Assembly (NCBI GenBank): GCA_900472575.1
Contig: UCIV01000010.1
Location: 248,001 to 312,000 of the forward strand
Reading direction: 5' to 3'
DNA: 64,000 nucleotides
Source of the DNA: Hyphomicrobiales bacterium
GTDB taxonomy: Bacteria; Pseudomonadota; Alphaproteobacteria; Rhizobiales; Rhizobiaceae
Both the position numbers and the translations under genes were made by a program. Shown here piece by piece: positions 1 to 9,660 of this stretch. The stretch's first letter is position 1, and each line of letters begins with the position of its first letter. The notes beneath the pieces are model-generated. The model saw only the letters and a list, made by a program, of their open reading frames with translations. It was not told the origin of the DNA and did no database searches.

Positions 1-1162
1 TGGAGGAGAGGTTCATCATCTTGCGCGGCACGAATTGCGCCCCATCCCAGAGCGGGCGGGTGGCGATCTTGTTGACGCCGACGATCGCCACTTCCGGATG
101 ATTGATGACCGGCGTTGAGACGATGCCGCCGAGCGCGCCGAGCGAACTGATGGTGATGGTCGAACCGGTCAGCTCGTCACGCGTGGCGGTACCGGAACGG
201 GCGGCCTCCGCCAGCCGGTTCATTTCCGTTGCGCAATCCCAGATACTGCGTGCTTCTGCGTGCCTGACGACCGGTACGGTGAGGCCTGACGGTGTCTGGG
301 TGGCGATACCGATATTCACCGCGCCGGACCGGGTCAGCATACCGGCATCATCATCGAATGTAGCGTTGATGTCGGGCTGATCGGTTACCGCCTTGACCAT
401 TGCCCGCATCAGGAAAGGAAGGAGCGTGAGTTTCGGTTGGTCGGGCTTGCGCGCACTGTTCATCGTCGCCCGCAACTCCTCCAGCGCCGTCACGTCGACC
501 TCTTCCACATAGGTGATATGAGGGATGCGCGAGGTGGAAAGCGTCATCTTCTCGGCGATGCGGCGGCGAAGGCCGGTGAGCTTGATCTCCTCCTTCGAGG
601 TCTTCCTGGCAAAACCCTTCTGCGGGGCCGGTGCCTCCTTGCCATGGGCAAGGAATTGCTCGACATCCTCGCGCAGGATGCGCCCGGCCGGCCCCGTTCC
701 GCTCAACTGGCGAAGGTCTATGCCGTTGTCTCGTGCCAGCAGCCGCACCGATGGAGCGGCAAGCGGCTTGTCCATCTCCGTTGATAGGGTTGAAGAGAGG
801 GACGGTGCCGGTGACGTAACGGGCGTGGCAGGTTTCGTTGGTTTTTCAGCGGGCTCGGCCTTCTCTGGCCTAGGTTCTTCGGCCTTGACCGGCTCAGGAG
901 CGGTGACTTCGTTGTTGCCACCTTCCGTCTCGATCCGGATCAGCGGTGCCCGGACTGCGATCGTGTCGCCGATCTCGCCGCCGAGCCAGATCACGGTTCC
1001 GCTGACGGGGGTAGGAATTTCCACCGTCGCCTTGTCGGTCATCACGGCGGCGACCGTCATGTCCTCGCGCACGGGATCGCCGACCTTCACCAGCCATTCG
1101 ACAAGCTCGGCTTCGGCAACGCCTTCGCCGACATCCGGCATCTTGATGGTGAACTCGCCCAT
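1..1162 (-). CDS. bkdB: Branched-chain 2-oxoacid dehydrogenase E2 (dihydrolipoyl transacylase), partial
   Basis: This is the core subunit of the branched-chain 2-oxoacid dehydrogenase complex; its lipoyl-lysine swings the acyl group from E1 to CoA in the cytoplasm. The ATG is at 1162. A lipoyl domain (about residues 1-78) carries TDKATVE with the lipoyl Lys44. A Glu/Pro/Ala-rich linker follows, then a peripheral-subunit-binding domain (about 135-170, SVRLLARDNGIDL) and the start of the acyltransferase domain. The frame is open to base 1, so about 387 residues are visible and the catalytic C-terminus lies outside. It starts 3 nt after the E1-beta stop and is co-transcribed with it. An E3 (lpd) gene would be expected beyond base 1 (inference). 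A 2-oxoglutarate or pyruvate E2 is less likely because the split E1 alpha/beta genes upstream are of the BkdA type. Confidence 0.93.
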   Translation of the reverse strand, partial: MGEFTIKMPDVGEGVAEAELVEWLVKVGDPVREDMTVAAVMTDKATVEIPTPVSGTVIWLGGEIGDTIAVRAPLIRIETEGGNNEVTAPEPVKAEEPRPEKAEPAEKPTKPATPVTSPAPSLSSTLSTEMDKPLAAPSVRLLARDNGIDLRQLSGTGPAGRILREDVEQFLAHGKEAPAPQKGFARKTSKEEIKLTGLRRRIAEKMTLSTSRIPHITYVEEVDVTALEELRATMNSARKPDQPKLTLLPFLMRAMVKAVTDQPDINATFDDDAGMLTRSGAVNIGIATQTPSGLTVPVVRHAEARSIWDCATEMNRLAEAARSGTATRDELTGSTITISSLGALGGIVSTPVINHPEVAIVGVNKIATRPLWDGAQFVPRKMMNLSS

Positions 1163-1165
1163 GGC

Positions 1166-2179
1166 TCAGGCCTCCATGACGTCGGTCAGCGCGCGCCCGA
1201 CGCGGGCGGGGCCGGGAAAATAGTCCCATTCCTGCGCATGCGGGTAAGGCGTATCCCAGCCGGCGACGCGCATGACCGGGGCTTCGAGATGATAGAAGCA
1301 ATGTTCCTGCACCAATGCTGCGATCTCCCCGCCGAAGCCGGAGGTGAGCGTTGCTTCATGCACGATAACGCAGCGCCCTGTCTTGGAGACCGACCTCACG
1401 ATCGCATCTAGATCGAGCGGCAGAAGGCTTCTGAGATCGATGACTTCGGCATCAATGCCGGTATCTTCGGCGGCGGCGAGTGCCACATGCACCATCGTGC
1501 CATAGGCAATCACGGTGACGGCCGAACCTTGCCGGCGCACTTCCGCCCTGCCGATCGGGATCGAATAATAGCCATCCGGCACATCGCCGAGTGAGTGTTT
1601 CGACCAAGGGGTGACCGGCCGTTCGTGATGCCCGTCGAACGGGCCGTTATAGAGCCGCTTCGGTTCGAGGAACATCACCGGGTCGGGATCTTCGATCGCG
1701 GCAATCAGCAGGCCCTTGGCATCATAGGGATTGGATGGCACGACGACCTTGAGGCCGCAGACGTGGGTGAACAGAGCTTCCGGGCTCTGGCTATGGGTCT
1801 GTCCGCCAAAAATACCGCCGCCGGTCGGCATGCGCACGACGATCGGACAAGTGAAATCGCCGTTGGAGCGATAGCGGATGCGCGCGGCCTCCTGCGTCAG
1901 CTGGTCATAGGCGGGGTACATATAGTCGGCGAACTGGATTTCGACGCAGGGTTTCAGCCCATAGGCGGCCATGCCGATGGCGGTGCCGACGATGCCGGAT
2001 TCGTTGATCGGCGTGTCGAAACAGCGGGTCTTGCCGTATTTCGCCTGCAACCCTTGCGTACAGCGGAAAACGCCGCCGAAATAACCGACATCCTCGCCGA
2101 AGACCACGACATCCTCATCCCGCCCCATCGCGACATCCATGGCGCTTCTCACCGCCTCGATCATCGTCATCCGGGCCAT
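1166..2179 (-). CDS. bkdA2: Branched-chain 2-oxoacid dehydrogenase E1 component, beta subunit
   Basis: E1-beta (337 aa) pairs with E1-alpha to decarboxylate the 2-oxoacids of Val, Leu and Ile with thiamine diphosphate. The transketolase-like pyrimidine-binding domain is seen in FGEDVGYFGGVF (about 24-35), DTPINESGIVG and the QTHSQSPEALF segment typical of this subunit; a transketolase C-terminal domain follows. I chose the ATG at 2179 because it lies 1 nt after the E1-alpha stop (2181-2183) and gives the family start MARMTMIEAV; the frame is open further upstream only inside bkdA1. It is the middle gene of a tight minus-strand trio. Confidence 0.95.
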   Translation of the reverse strand: MARMTMIEAVRSAMDVAMGRDEDVVVFGEDVGYFGGVFRCTQGLQAKYGKTRCFDTPINESGIVGTAIGMAAYGLKPCVEIQFADYMYPAYDQLTQEAARIRYRSNGDFTCPIVVRMPTGGGIFGGQTHSQSPEALFTHVCGLKVVVPSNPYDAKGLLIAAIEDPDPVMFLEPKRLYNGPFDGHHERPVTPWSKHSLGDVPDGYYSIPIGRAEVRRQGSAVTVIAYGTMVHVALAAAEDTGIDAEVIDLRSLLPLDLDAIVRSVSKTGRCVIVHEATLTSGFGGEIAALVQEHCFYHLEAPVMRVAGWDTPYPHAQEWDYFPGPARVGRALTDVMEA

Positions 2180-2180
2180 G

Positions 2181-3440
<1,260 letters not shown>

Positions 3441-3484
3441 TCAAAAGCGTGTCGATTAGAAAAGAATGGTATTCGCAGCGCCAA

Positions 3485-3531
3485 TGGCAAGCCATGACAG
3501 AACTGCTGTGAATTTTCGGACAGTTTTGCCA
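3485..3531 (-). promoter_or_regulatory. Putative activator site upstream of bkdA1 (copy 1 of a 47-nt element)
   Basis: Read on the minus strand, this element begins TGGCAAAACTGTCCGAAA and ends TTCTGTCATGGCTTGCCA, with 11 nt between the two blocks. The same two blocks with the same spacing occur at 4560-4606 on the plus strand (36 of 47 positions identical by eye). It ends 71 nt before the bkdA1 ATG. Two spaced half-sites on one face fit an AraC-family dimer. The assignment to the neighbouring AraC protein is inference. Confidence 0.7.
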
Positions 3532-3543
3532 CAGATGAGCCGG

Positions 3544-4545
3544 CTACAGGCTCGTCTGGCTCTTTCGGAAGGCTTCTGGGCTTTGCCCCATCCATTTCTT
3601 GAATGCCCGATAGAAGGCGCTCGGTTCGGAATAGCCGAGACGGGTGGCGATCTCGCTGACGGTTTCGCCCGTATTGGTCAGCATACCGCAGGCGAGGTCG
3701 CGGCGGATCTCGTCCTTTATGCCGGCATAACTTTGGCCCTCGTCATGCAGGCGGTGGCGAAGCGTCGAAGACGACATGCGCATGTCGTTGGCGAGTGTCG
3801 CGAAGCTTGCCCAGTCGGCAGGTTCCCTCTGGGTAAGGCGACGCCTGACCGCCGCAGCCGTTCCGGCGTCATAGCGATAGCGCAACAGGATGTTTGCAGG
3901 TGCGCCGCGCAGGAACTGCCGCAATTGCTGCTCGTTGCGCGAGATCGGCAGGGTCAGCATTGCGGCGTCAAAGCCCAGCCGGCTGACGGATTGCGAAAAA
4001 CGGATTGGCGCGCCGAAAAAGAGCCGGTGATCGGCGCTCTGTTCCGGCTCGGCGCAGCGGAAATCGACGAGGCGGATCGGGATGCGGCGGCCGACCAGCC
4101 AGCAGATAAGCCCATGCAGGATGATCCAGTAGCTGCGATAGGCAAAGGCGGATCGAGGCTCTCCCTGGTCGCTCAACTGCACCTCCGCAATACCGTCATG
4201 AACGATAAGCCGGCCCGTCGGCTCACCGAGAACGAGGTTGAGAAAGCGCAACGCCCGCCGCAATGCCCGCTCCAGCGTCGGGGCATGCAGCACGCAATGG
4301 CAGAGAAGGGTAAAGCTGCCGCGCTGCATCGGTCGGGTGCCGAGGCCGAAACATTCGTCGTCGAGTTCGGCGGCAATCGCCAGCCACAATTGCCCGAATG
4401 TCTGCGCCGAAACCGGCTCGGTGACGACAGGCGGCAGGCCGAGATCGCGAAGCAACGGCTCGGTCGGACGCCCGCTGCGCCTCAGGCTGTCGAGCGCTTC
4501 CCCGACAAAGCTCGGGGCGATCATATGTCGTTCGGTCTCAGCCAT
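3544..4545 (-). CDS. AraC-family regulator with N-terminal arabinose-binding-like (PF12625-type) domain
   Basis: This 333-residue DNA-binding regulator has an N-terminal ligand domain of the kind found in OruR/ArgR-like AraC proteins (about 15-200; GSFTLLCHCVLHAPTLERAL). The C-terminal double helix-turn-helix (about 235-330) shows VSEIATRLGYSEPSAFYRAF, a strong AraC signature. An in-frame GTG directly precedes the ATG at 4545; I use the ATG. It lies between bkdA1 and the divergent SDR-thiolase-acyl-CoA dehydrogenase operon. Near-identical 47-nt elements precede both target operons, the second only 14 nt from this gene's own start, which suggests activation of both operons plus autoregulation. 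It is not the Lrp-type BkdR known from Pseudomonas. Confidence 0.9.
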   Translation of the reverse strand: MAETERHMIAPSFVGEALDSLRRSGRPTEPLLRDLGLPPVVTEPVSAQTFGQLWLAIAAELDDECFGLGTRPMQRGSFTLLCHCVLHAPTLERALRRALRFLNLVLGEPTGRLIVHDGIAEVQLSDQGEPRSAFAYRSYWIILHGLICWLVGRRIPIRLVDFRCAEPEQSADHRLFFGAPIRFSQSVSRLGFDAAMLTLPISRNEQQLRQFLRGAPANILLRYRYDAGTAAAVRRRLTQREPADWASFATLANDMRMSSSTLRHRLHDEGQSYAGIKDEIRRDLACGMLTNTGETVSEIATRLGYSEPSAFYRAFKKWMGQSPEAFRKSQTSL

Positions 4546-4559
4546 CACTTCAGCCCATA

Positions 4560-4606
4560 TGGCAAAACTGGCCGAAATTATGGATCACTTCCGTCATCGC
4601 TTGCAA
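4560..4606 (+). promoter_or_regulatory. Putative activator site upstream of the SDR operon (copy 2 of the 47-nt element)
   Basis: Plus-strand blocks TGGCAAAACTGGCCGAAA and TTCCGTCATCGCTTGCAA have the same 29-nt start-to-start spacing as the element at 3485-3531. It ends 69 nt before the ATG at 4676 and begins 14 nt before the regulator's own start codon. A TATAAA (4618-4623) downstream could be part of the -10 region. The function is inferred from the duplication and the equal distance to both operons. Confidence 0.7.
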
Positions 4607-4675
4607 CAGTGAAAGCTTATAAAGTGCCATCTGCCATGCGGGTTGAGGAGCCTGCCGGCAAGGGAGGACTTACAC

Positions 4676-5443
4676 ATGCTGATCCGCGATGCCGGTTTCA
4701 TCGTCTCCGGCGGCTGTTCCGGCCTTGGCGCCGCGACGGTGCGCATGCTGGCCGAGGCTGGTGGGCGCGTGATGATCGCCGACCTCGATCGAGACAAGGG
4801 GAAGGCCTTCGCGCAGGAATTTGCAGGGCACGTGTCTTTCGTCCGCACCGACGTCACCAGCGCCGGAGATGGGGAAGCCGCAGTGGCCGCGGCGCTCGAA
4901 ACCTTCGGAAATCTGCGCGGGCTGGTCAATTGCGCCGGCATTGCACCGGCGCAGAAGGTGATCGGACGCGACGGGCCGCATGAACTCGAAAATTTTGCCC
5001 GGACGATCAATGTTAATCTGGTCGGCTCCTTCAACCTGCTCAGGCTTGCGGCCAATGCGATAAGGGATAGCGAACCCGATGCCGAGAGCGAGCGCGGCGT
5101 GATCGTCAATACGGCCTCGATCGCGGCATTCGACGGGCAGGTCGGACAGGCGGCCTATGCGGCCTCCAAAGGCGGGATTGCGGCGATGACGCTGCCGATC
5201 GCCCGTGAACTGGCGCGTTACGGCATTCGTGTCATGACCATAGCGCCCGGCGTTTTCGAAACGCCGATGATGGCGGCCATGCCTGAGGAAGTGCGCCATG
5301 CGCTCGGTAGCAGTGTGCCATTTCCTCCACGGCTCGGGAGGCCATCCGAGTTTGCGGCGCTGGTTCGCCAAATCCTGGAAAACACCATGCTGAACGGCGA
5401 AGTCATTCGCCTCGACGGCGCAATCCGGATGGGAGCGCGCTGA
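4676..5443 (+). CDS. Short-chain dehydrogenase, probable 2-methyl-3-hydroxybutyryl-CoA dehydrogenase (HSD17B10-like)
   Basis: NAD-dependent SDR, 255 aa, with the nucleotide site SGGCSGLGAATV (about 9-20), NCAG, and the catalytic Ser plus YAASK (Tyr/Lys near 160). The overall pattern, including GVFETPM and PFPPRLGRPSEFA, matches the type-2 3-hydroxyacyl-CoA dehydrogenase group that oxidises 2-methyl-3-hydroxybutyryl-CoA in isoleucine breakdown. The ATG at 4676 is chosen for the GGGAGG 8 nt upstream; an in-frame TTG at 4643 lacks one. It heads an operon with a thiolase and an acyl-CoA dehydrogenase, opposite the bkd genes, which supports the isoleucine role. Exact substrate is inference. Confidence 0.85.
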   Translation: MLIRDAGFIVSGGCSGLGAATVRMLAEAGGRVMIADLDRDKGKAFAQEFAGHVSFVRTDVTSAGDGEAAVAAALETFGNLRGLVNCAGIAPAQKVIGRDGPHELENFARTINVNLVGSFNLLRLAANAIRDSEPDAESERGVIVNTASIAAFDGQVGQAAYAASKGGIAAMTLPIARELARYGIRVMTIAPGVFETPMMAAMPEEVRHALGSSVPFPPRLGRPSEFAALVRQILENTMLNGEVIRLDGAIRMGAR

Positions 5444-5464
5444 TTGGCGCACAGAGGAGGCAAG

Positions 5465-6652
5465 ATGCAATTGCAGGATCCCGTCGTCATCGTTGGTTCG
5501 GCCCGCACGCCGATCGGCGGCTTTCAGGGCGAATTGAAGGACGTGACCGCAGCAGATCTCGGTGCGGTATCCATTCGCGCCGCTCTTGAGAGAAGCGGCG
5601 TGCAAGCGGATGGGGTTGACGAAGTCGTCTTCGGCTGCGTGCTTCCGGCCGGACAGGGGCAGGCGCCGGCAAGGCAGGCGGCGATCCATGCCGGGCTTCC
5701 TTTCGCCGCGGGTGCGACGACGGTCAACAAGATGTGCGGTTCCGGCATGAAGGCCGTTATGATGAGCCATGACCTGATTGCCGCCGGTAGTGCTGCAATT
5801 GCTGTTGCCGGCGGCATGGAGAGCATGACCAATGCGCCATATCTTCTGGATCGGGCGCGAGGCGGTTACAGGCTGGGGCATGGCCGCGTCCTCGACCACA
5901 TGTTTCTCGACGGGCTCGAAGACGCCTATGACAAGGGGCGGTTGATGGGCACATTCGCCGAAGATTGCGCCGAGGCCTATCAGTTTACCCGTGAGGCGCA
6001 GGACGAATATGCCGTAACTTCCCTCATGCGGGCGCAGAAGGCGATCGCGGAAGGCTGGTTCGACAGCGAGATCGTTCCGGTCACGGTCAAATCTGGCAGA
6101 ACCGAGCAGGTGGCGCATCGGGATGAACAGCCCGGCAAGGCCAAACCCGAAAAGATCGCGACCCTGAAACCCGCTTTTCGTGAGGGTGGTACGGTGACGG
6201 CTGCCAATTCCAGCTCGATCTCGGATGGCGCGGCGGCACTGGTGCTGATGCGGCGTTCGCAAGCCGAACGCAGGGGGCTTACGCCGCTCGCTACGATCAT
6301 CGGCCATGCCACGCATTCGCAGGAGCCGGCGCTCTTTGCCACGGCACCGATCGGTGCCTTGCAAAAGCTCTCCGACCGGACGGGCCTGTCGCTTTCCGAT
6401 GTCGACCTGTTCGAGATCAACGAGGCCTTCGCGGTCGTCGCCATGGCGGCGATGCGGGATCTCGACCTGCCGCATGACAAGGTCAATGTGCATGGCGGTG
6501 CCTGTGCGCTCGGTCATCCGATCGGCGCATCCGGCGCGCGTATTCTGGTGACGCTGATTGCAGCACTTGAACGCTACGACCTGAAACGCGGCATGGCGGC
6601 ACTTTGCATCGGCGGTGGCGAAGCGACGGGCATTGCCATCGAACGATCCTGA
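5465..6652 (+). CDS. Acetyl-CoA acyltransferase (thiolase), probably 2-methylacetoacetyl-CoA thiolase
   Basis: Degradative or biosynthetic thiolase of 395 aa. The acyl-accepting Cys91 lies in [11 protein letters not shown], and the catalytic His351 ([12 protein letters not shown]) and Cys381 (CIGGGEA) are all present. Start ATG 5465 has AGGAGG 4 nt upstream. It sits between the SDR and the acyl-CoA dehydrogenase on the plus strand, so it most likely cleaves 2-methylacetoacetyl-CoA to acetyl-CoA and propionyl-CoA. By sequence alone it could equally be an acetoacetyl-CoA thiolase; a second thiolase sits at 42483-43655 beside CoA-transferase genes. Confidence 0.9.
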   Translation: MQLQDPVVIVGSARTPIGGFQGELKDVTAADLGAVSIRAALERSGVQADGVDEVVFGCVLPAGQGQAPARQAAIHAGLPFAAGATTVNKMCGSGMKAVMMSHDLIAAGSAAIAVAGGMESMTNAPYLLDRARGGYRLGHGRVLDHMFLDGLEDAYDKGRLMGTFAEDCAEAYQFTREAQDEYAVTSLMRAQKAIAEGWFDSEIVPVTVKSGRTEQVAHRDEQPGKAKPEKIATLKPAFREGGTVTAANSSSISDGAAALVLMRRSQAERRGLTPLATIIGHATHSQEPALFATAPIGALQKLSDRTGLSLSDVDLFEINEAFAVVAMAAMRDLDLPHDKVNVHGGACALGHPIGASGARILVTLIAALERYDLKRGMAALCIGGGEATGIAIERS

Positions 6653-6666
6653 CGGGAGGAAGACCG

Positions 6667-7794
6667 ATGATCCTTTCGGAAACCCAGCAGCAGATCCGCG
6701 AAATGGCCCGCAGCTTTGCCCGCGAGCGCCTGGCGTCGGGTGCTGCAAAACGGGACAGGGAACACCTTTTCCCGAGTGAAGAGTTGCAGGAAATGGGTGC
6801 GCTCGGGCTGCTCGGCATGCTGGTGCCGGAAGCTTATGGCGGATCGGATACCGGTGTGCTCGCCTATGCGGCGGCCGTCGAAGAGATCGCGGCCGGCGAT
6901 GGGCCTTGCTCGACGATCATGAGTGTCCACAGTTCTGTCGGCTGCGTGCCGATCCTCAAATTCGGGACGGAGGAACAGAAGGAGCGCCTTTTGCCGCGTC
7001 TTGCGTCCGGCGAGTGGATCGGAGGATTTGCGCTGACCGAACCGCAAGCGGGTTCTGACGCCTCGAACCTCAAGACGCGCGCCCGGCGCGATGGCGATCA
7101 TTACGTGATCGACGGCGCAAAACAGTTCATCACCTCGGGCAAGAACGGCCAGATGATCATCGTTTTCGCCGTCACTGATCCCGACGCGGGCAAGAAGGGC
7201 ATAACGGCCTTCATCGTTCCGACCGATACGCCCGGTTATGAGGTGATCCGCGTCGAGGAGAAACTCGGCCTTCATGCATCCGACACCTGCCAGATCGCGT
7301 TTAATGAGATGCGGATTCCAGCGGACTTGAGGCTCGGCGAAGTGGGAGAGGGTTACCGGATCGCGCTTGCCAATCTGGAGGGCGGCAGGATCGGCATTGC
7401 GGCGCAATCGGTCGGCATGGCGCAGGCGGCCTTCGAGGCGGCGCGCGATTACGCCCGCGAGAGAAAGGCTTTCGGCAAGGCAATCTTCGATCACCAGGCC
7501 GTTGCCTTCCGGCTGGCCGACATGGCAACACAGATTGAAGCGGCCCGACAACTCGTCTGGCATGCGGCTGCATTGCGGGAGGCCGAGATGCCCTGTCTTT
7601 CGGAGGCTTCGATGGCGAAGCTCTTTGCATCGGAAATCGTCGAACGCGTCTGCTCCGACGCGATCCAGATCCATGGTGGTTATGGTTATATGAGCGATTA
7701 TCCGGTGGAGCGTATCTATCGGGACGCGCGCATTTGCCAGATCTATGAAGGCACGAGCGACATTCAGCGGCTGGTCATTGCGCGGAATTTGTGA
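6667..7794 (+). CDS. Acyl-CoA dehydrogenase, short/branched-chain type
   Basis: FAD enzyme of 375 aa that oxidises an acyl-CoA at C2-C3 and passes electrons to ETF. Visible family marks are [13 protein letters not shown] (about 118-130), the FAD and substrate region GFALT/KQFITSG, and [16 protein letters not shown] at the C-terminus, which holds the catalytic Glu of the short-chain and 2-methylbutyryl class. ATG 6667 follows GGGAGGA; the longer frame upstream overlaps the thiolase. Third gene of the operon, so 2-methylbutyryl-CoA or isobutyryl-CoA is the expected substrate (inference). No enoyl-CoA hydratase gene accompanies it. Confidence 0.93.
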   Translation: MILSETQQQIREMARSFARERLASGAAKRDREHLFPSEELQEMGALGLLGMLVPEAYGGSDTGVLAYAAAVEEIAAGDGPCSTIMSVHSSVGCVPILKFGTEEQKERLLPRLASGEWIGGFALTEPQAGSDASNLKTRARRDGDHYVIDGAKQFITSGKNGQMIIVFAVTDPDAGKKGITAFIVPTDTPGYEVIRVEEKLGLHASDTCQIAFNEMRIPADLRLGEVGEGYRIALANLEGGRIGIAAQSVGMAQAAFEAARDYARERKAFGKAIFDHQAVAFRLADMATQIEAARQLVWHAAALREAEMPCLSEASMAKLFASEIVERVCSDAIQIHGGYGYMSDYPVERIYRDARICQIYEGTSDIQRLVIARNL

Positions 7795-7795
7795 A

Positions 7796-7822
7796 TGCCC
7801 GCCTCTGCAATAGACGCGGGCA
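7796..7822. terminator. Inverted repeat between convergent genes, terminator-like but without a T tract
   Basis: TGCCCGC (7796-7802) and GCGGGCA (7816-7822) form a perfect 7-bp stem with a 13-nt loop, directly after the acyl-CoA dehydrogenase stop. Only AAAAT follows on the plus strand, so it is a weak candidate. Confidence 0.35.
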
Positions 7823-7880
7823 AAATCGGAATCGCATCTACGGATGTAATTCGCTGTGCTTGGCTCGATGCCTGTATGGG

Positions 7881-8717
7881 CTACCTGACAGTTTGGCGCT
7901 GATCTCCCAAACCGTCGATCCCAAGCGTCATCACATCGCCTCGTTTGAGATAGGTCGGCGGCTTCATGCCCATTCCGACACCGGGCGGTGTGCCTGTCGT
8001 GATGATATCACCAGGTTCCAGCCGCATGAAACGCGACAGGTAGGAGACGATATGGGCAAGCGAGAAGATCATCGAGCTTGTCGAACCGGTCTGTCGGCGC
8101 TCGCCGTTGACATCGAGCCAGAGACCGAGGTTCTGGACATCGGCAATTTCGTCACGGGTTACGAGCCAGGGGCCGATAGGACCATAGGTCGGCAGGCTCT
8201 TGCCCTTGATCCACTGGCCGCCGCGTTCGATCTGGTAGGACCGTTCGGACACGTCGTTGCAGATGCAGAAGCCAGCCACATGGTCGAGTGCATCGGCCTC
8301 AAAGACGTTGAAAGCGGTGGTGCCGATCACCATCGCGATCTCCACCTCCCAGTCCGATTTCTCCGATCCTTCCGGCATGACCACGTCATCGGTCGGGCCG
8401 GAAATGGAGGAGGGCGCCTTGCTGAAGACGACGGGCTCGCTCGGGATGGGCATGTTGGATTCATGCGCGTGATCGACATAGTTCAGGCCGATCGCGATGA
8501 AATGCCCGGGTTTTGCCACGCAGGGGCCGAGCCGCGCGCTATTTTCGGCGATCGGCAAGGTAGCGAGGTCGGCATTGCGGATCCGTTGAAGGCTTGCCGG
8601 AGACAGCGCCTCGCCTGCGAAATCCGCAACAAGGCTGCTTACGTCGCGAATGCGGCCTTCGCCATCCAAAATGCCAGGGCGCTCTGCGCCCGGCTCGCCA
8701 AATCGAACCAGTTTCAT
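7881..8717 (-). CDS. Fumarylacetoacetate hydrolase family protein
   Basis: FAH-fold metal enzyme, 278 aa, similar to the 2,4-diketo-3-deoxy-sugar-acid hydrolases and 2-hydroxyhepta-2,4-diene-1,7-dioate isomerases. The metal site is seen as DWEVEIAMVIG (E..E, about 122-132) with GLNYVDHA, GPIGPWLVT and TGTPPGVGMG typical of the fold. The N-terminal 70 residues form the small cap seen in this subgroup. Last gene of the minus-strand operon permease-permease-ATPase-binding protein-hydrolase, and opposite a UxaA-type dehydratase. A role as the C-C bond hydrolase of a sugar-acid-like or other polar acid pathway is inference; the substrate is not visible. Confidence 0.85.
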   Translation of the reverse strand: MKLVRFGEPGAERPGILDGEGRIRDVSSLVADFAGEALSPASLQRIRNADLATLPIAENSARLGPCVAKPGHFIAIGLNYVDHAHESNMPIPSEPVVFSKAPSSISGPTDDVVMPEGSEKSDWEVEIAMVIGTTAFNVFEADALDHVAGFCICNDVSERSYQIERGGQWIKGKSLPTYGPIGPWLVTRDEIADVQNLGLWLDVNGERRQTGSTSSMIFSLAHIVSYLSRFMRLEPGDIITTGTPPGVGMGMKPPTYLKRGDVMTLGIDGLGDQRQTVR

Positions 8718-8745
8718 AATCTCTCCTGAAATCTAAGGAATTGGA

Positions 8746-8766
8746 GCAGGCCGCATTGCGGCCTGC
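8746..8766. other. Intercistronic hairpin between binding protein and FAH-hydrolase genes
   Basis: GCAGGCCG and CGGCCTGC pair around a CATTG loop in the 74-nt gap after the solute-binding protein gene. There is no T tract, so it is more likely an attenuating or mRNA-stabilising hairpin than a full terminator. Confidence 0.5.
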
Positions 8767-8791
8767 GTTGTGGGATCAGCAGCCGTCCGGC

Positions 8792-9604
8792 TTACTGATT
8801 GAGCATTTCTTCCGGCAGCGACTGCTTGAAGTAGTGCTCATAGACCTTGTTCAGCTCGCCGTTCTTGAGATTGGCGGTGATCCATTCGTTGACCCAGGCT
8901 TCGAGCTCCGGTTCCTTCTGGCGCATGCCGACGGCCATTGGATAGGCAGCAAGCTCGACCTTGATGGCGAGGTCGCGGTTCGGATTCTGGTCGGCAACGG
9001 CTTGCGCGGTGGAAAGCGCTGCCGACATGTAGTCCTGCTGGCCGGTGCCGACTGCCGTATTGGTCGTCGCCTCGTCCTCGTAACGGACGATGTTGGCCGT
9101 AACGCCCTTTTCCTTGGCCGCCTTGGTAAGTTCGATATCGGCTGTCGTGCCGCGGGCGACGGCAACGCTCTTGCCGTCGAGGCCGGAAGCGTCCTTTAGG
9201 TCTTCAGCCTTGGGGCCGAGGATCACAACCGGAATGACGCCATAGGGTTTTGAGAAGGATATGACCTTCTTGCGTTCCTCGGTAATCGAGAAGGAGGCGA
9301 TGACGAGGTCGACCTTGTTGGAGATCAGGAACGGCACGCGGTTTGCTCCCGAGACCGGCACCACTTCGAGAGTTACGCCAAGATCCTTCGCCAGCAGCTT
9401 TGCCGTGTCGATGTCGAGGCCGGTCTGCTGGGCCTTGTCGTCCAGCATGCCGTAGGGCGGATGGCCGACATCGACTGCAATCTGGATGCGGCCGCGCTGC
9501 TTGATAGTTTCGAGTGCGTTGGCGAATGCGCCTCCGGCGCCCCCGAGCAATACGGTCATGGCAAGGCCGCAGGACAGGACGCGGCGAGACAGTTTGATAT
9601 TCAT
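8792..9604 (-). CDS. ABC transporter solute-binding protein, polar amino acid (PAAT) family
   Basis: Periplasmic receptor of 270 aa. It has a signal peptide (about 1-29, LSCGLAMTVLLGGAGGAFANA) and then the SBP_bac_3 fold: IKQRGRIQIAVDVGHPPYGML, DIDTAKLLAKDLGV and an internal VAVARGTTADIEL segment. The RBS is GGAGGAGGAG just before the ATG. A strong hairpin at 9622-9641 precedes the RBS and another follows the gene, which fits a segment accumulating more mRNA than its neighbours. Fourth gene of the operon. PAAT receptors take amino acids, opines and some other charged compounds; the company of a dehydratase and a FAH hydrolase argues that the ligand may be an organic acid or hydroxy-amino acid. 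Confidence 0.9.
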   Translation of the reverse strand: MNIKLSRRVLSCGLAMTVLLGGAGGAFANALETIKQRGRIQIAVDVGHPPYGMLDDKAQQTGLDIDTAKLLAKDLGVTLEVVPVSGANRVPFLISNKVDLVIASFSITEERKKVISFSKPYGVIPVVILGPKAEDLKDASGLDGKSVAVARGTTADIELTKAAKEKGVTANIVRYEDEATTNTAVGTGQQDYMSAALSTAQAVADQNPNRDLAIKVELAAYPMAVGMRQKEPELEAWVNEWITANLKNGELNKVYEHYFKQSLPEEMLNQ

Positions 9605-9621
9605 GCTTTCTCCTCCTCCAT

Positions 9622-9641
9622 CCGCCGTCCCATGACGGCGG
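9622..9641. other. Hairpin upstream of the binding-protein RBS
   Basis: CCGCCGTC (9622-9629) and GACGGCGG (9634-9641) pair perfectly around CCAT in the 56-nt gap between the ATPase and binding-protein genes. A 5' stem before a highly expressed binding protein can protect mRNA; function inferred. Confidence 0.5.
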
Positions 9642-9660
9642 CAAAATCGATGCCGATCCG

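Noticed and set aside
4670..6748. 692-codon minus-strand open frame opposite the SDR and thiolase genes
   Set aside because: Antisense shadow of two well-supported genes with no recognisable domain.
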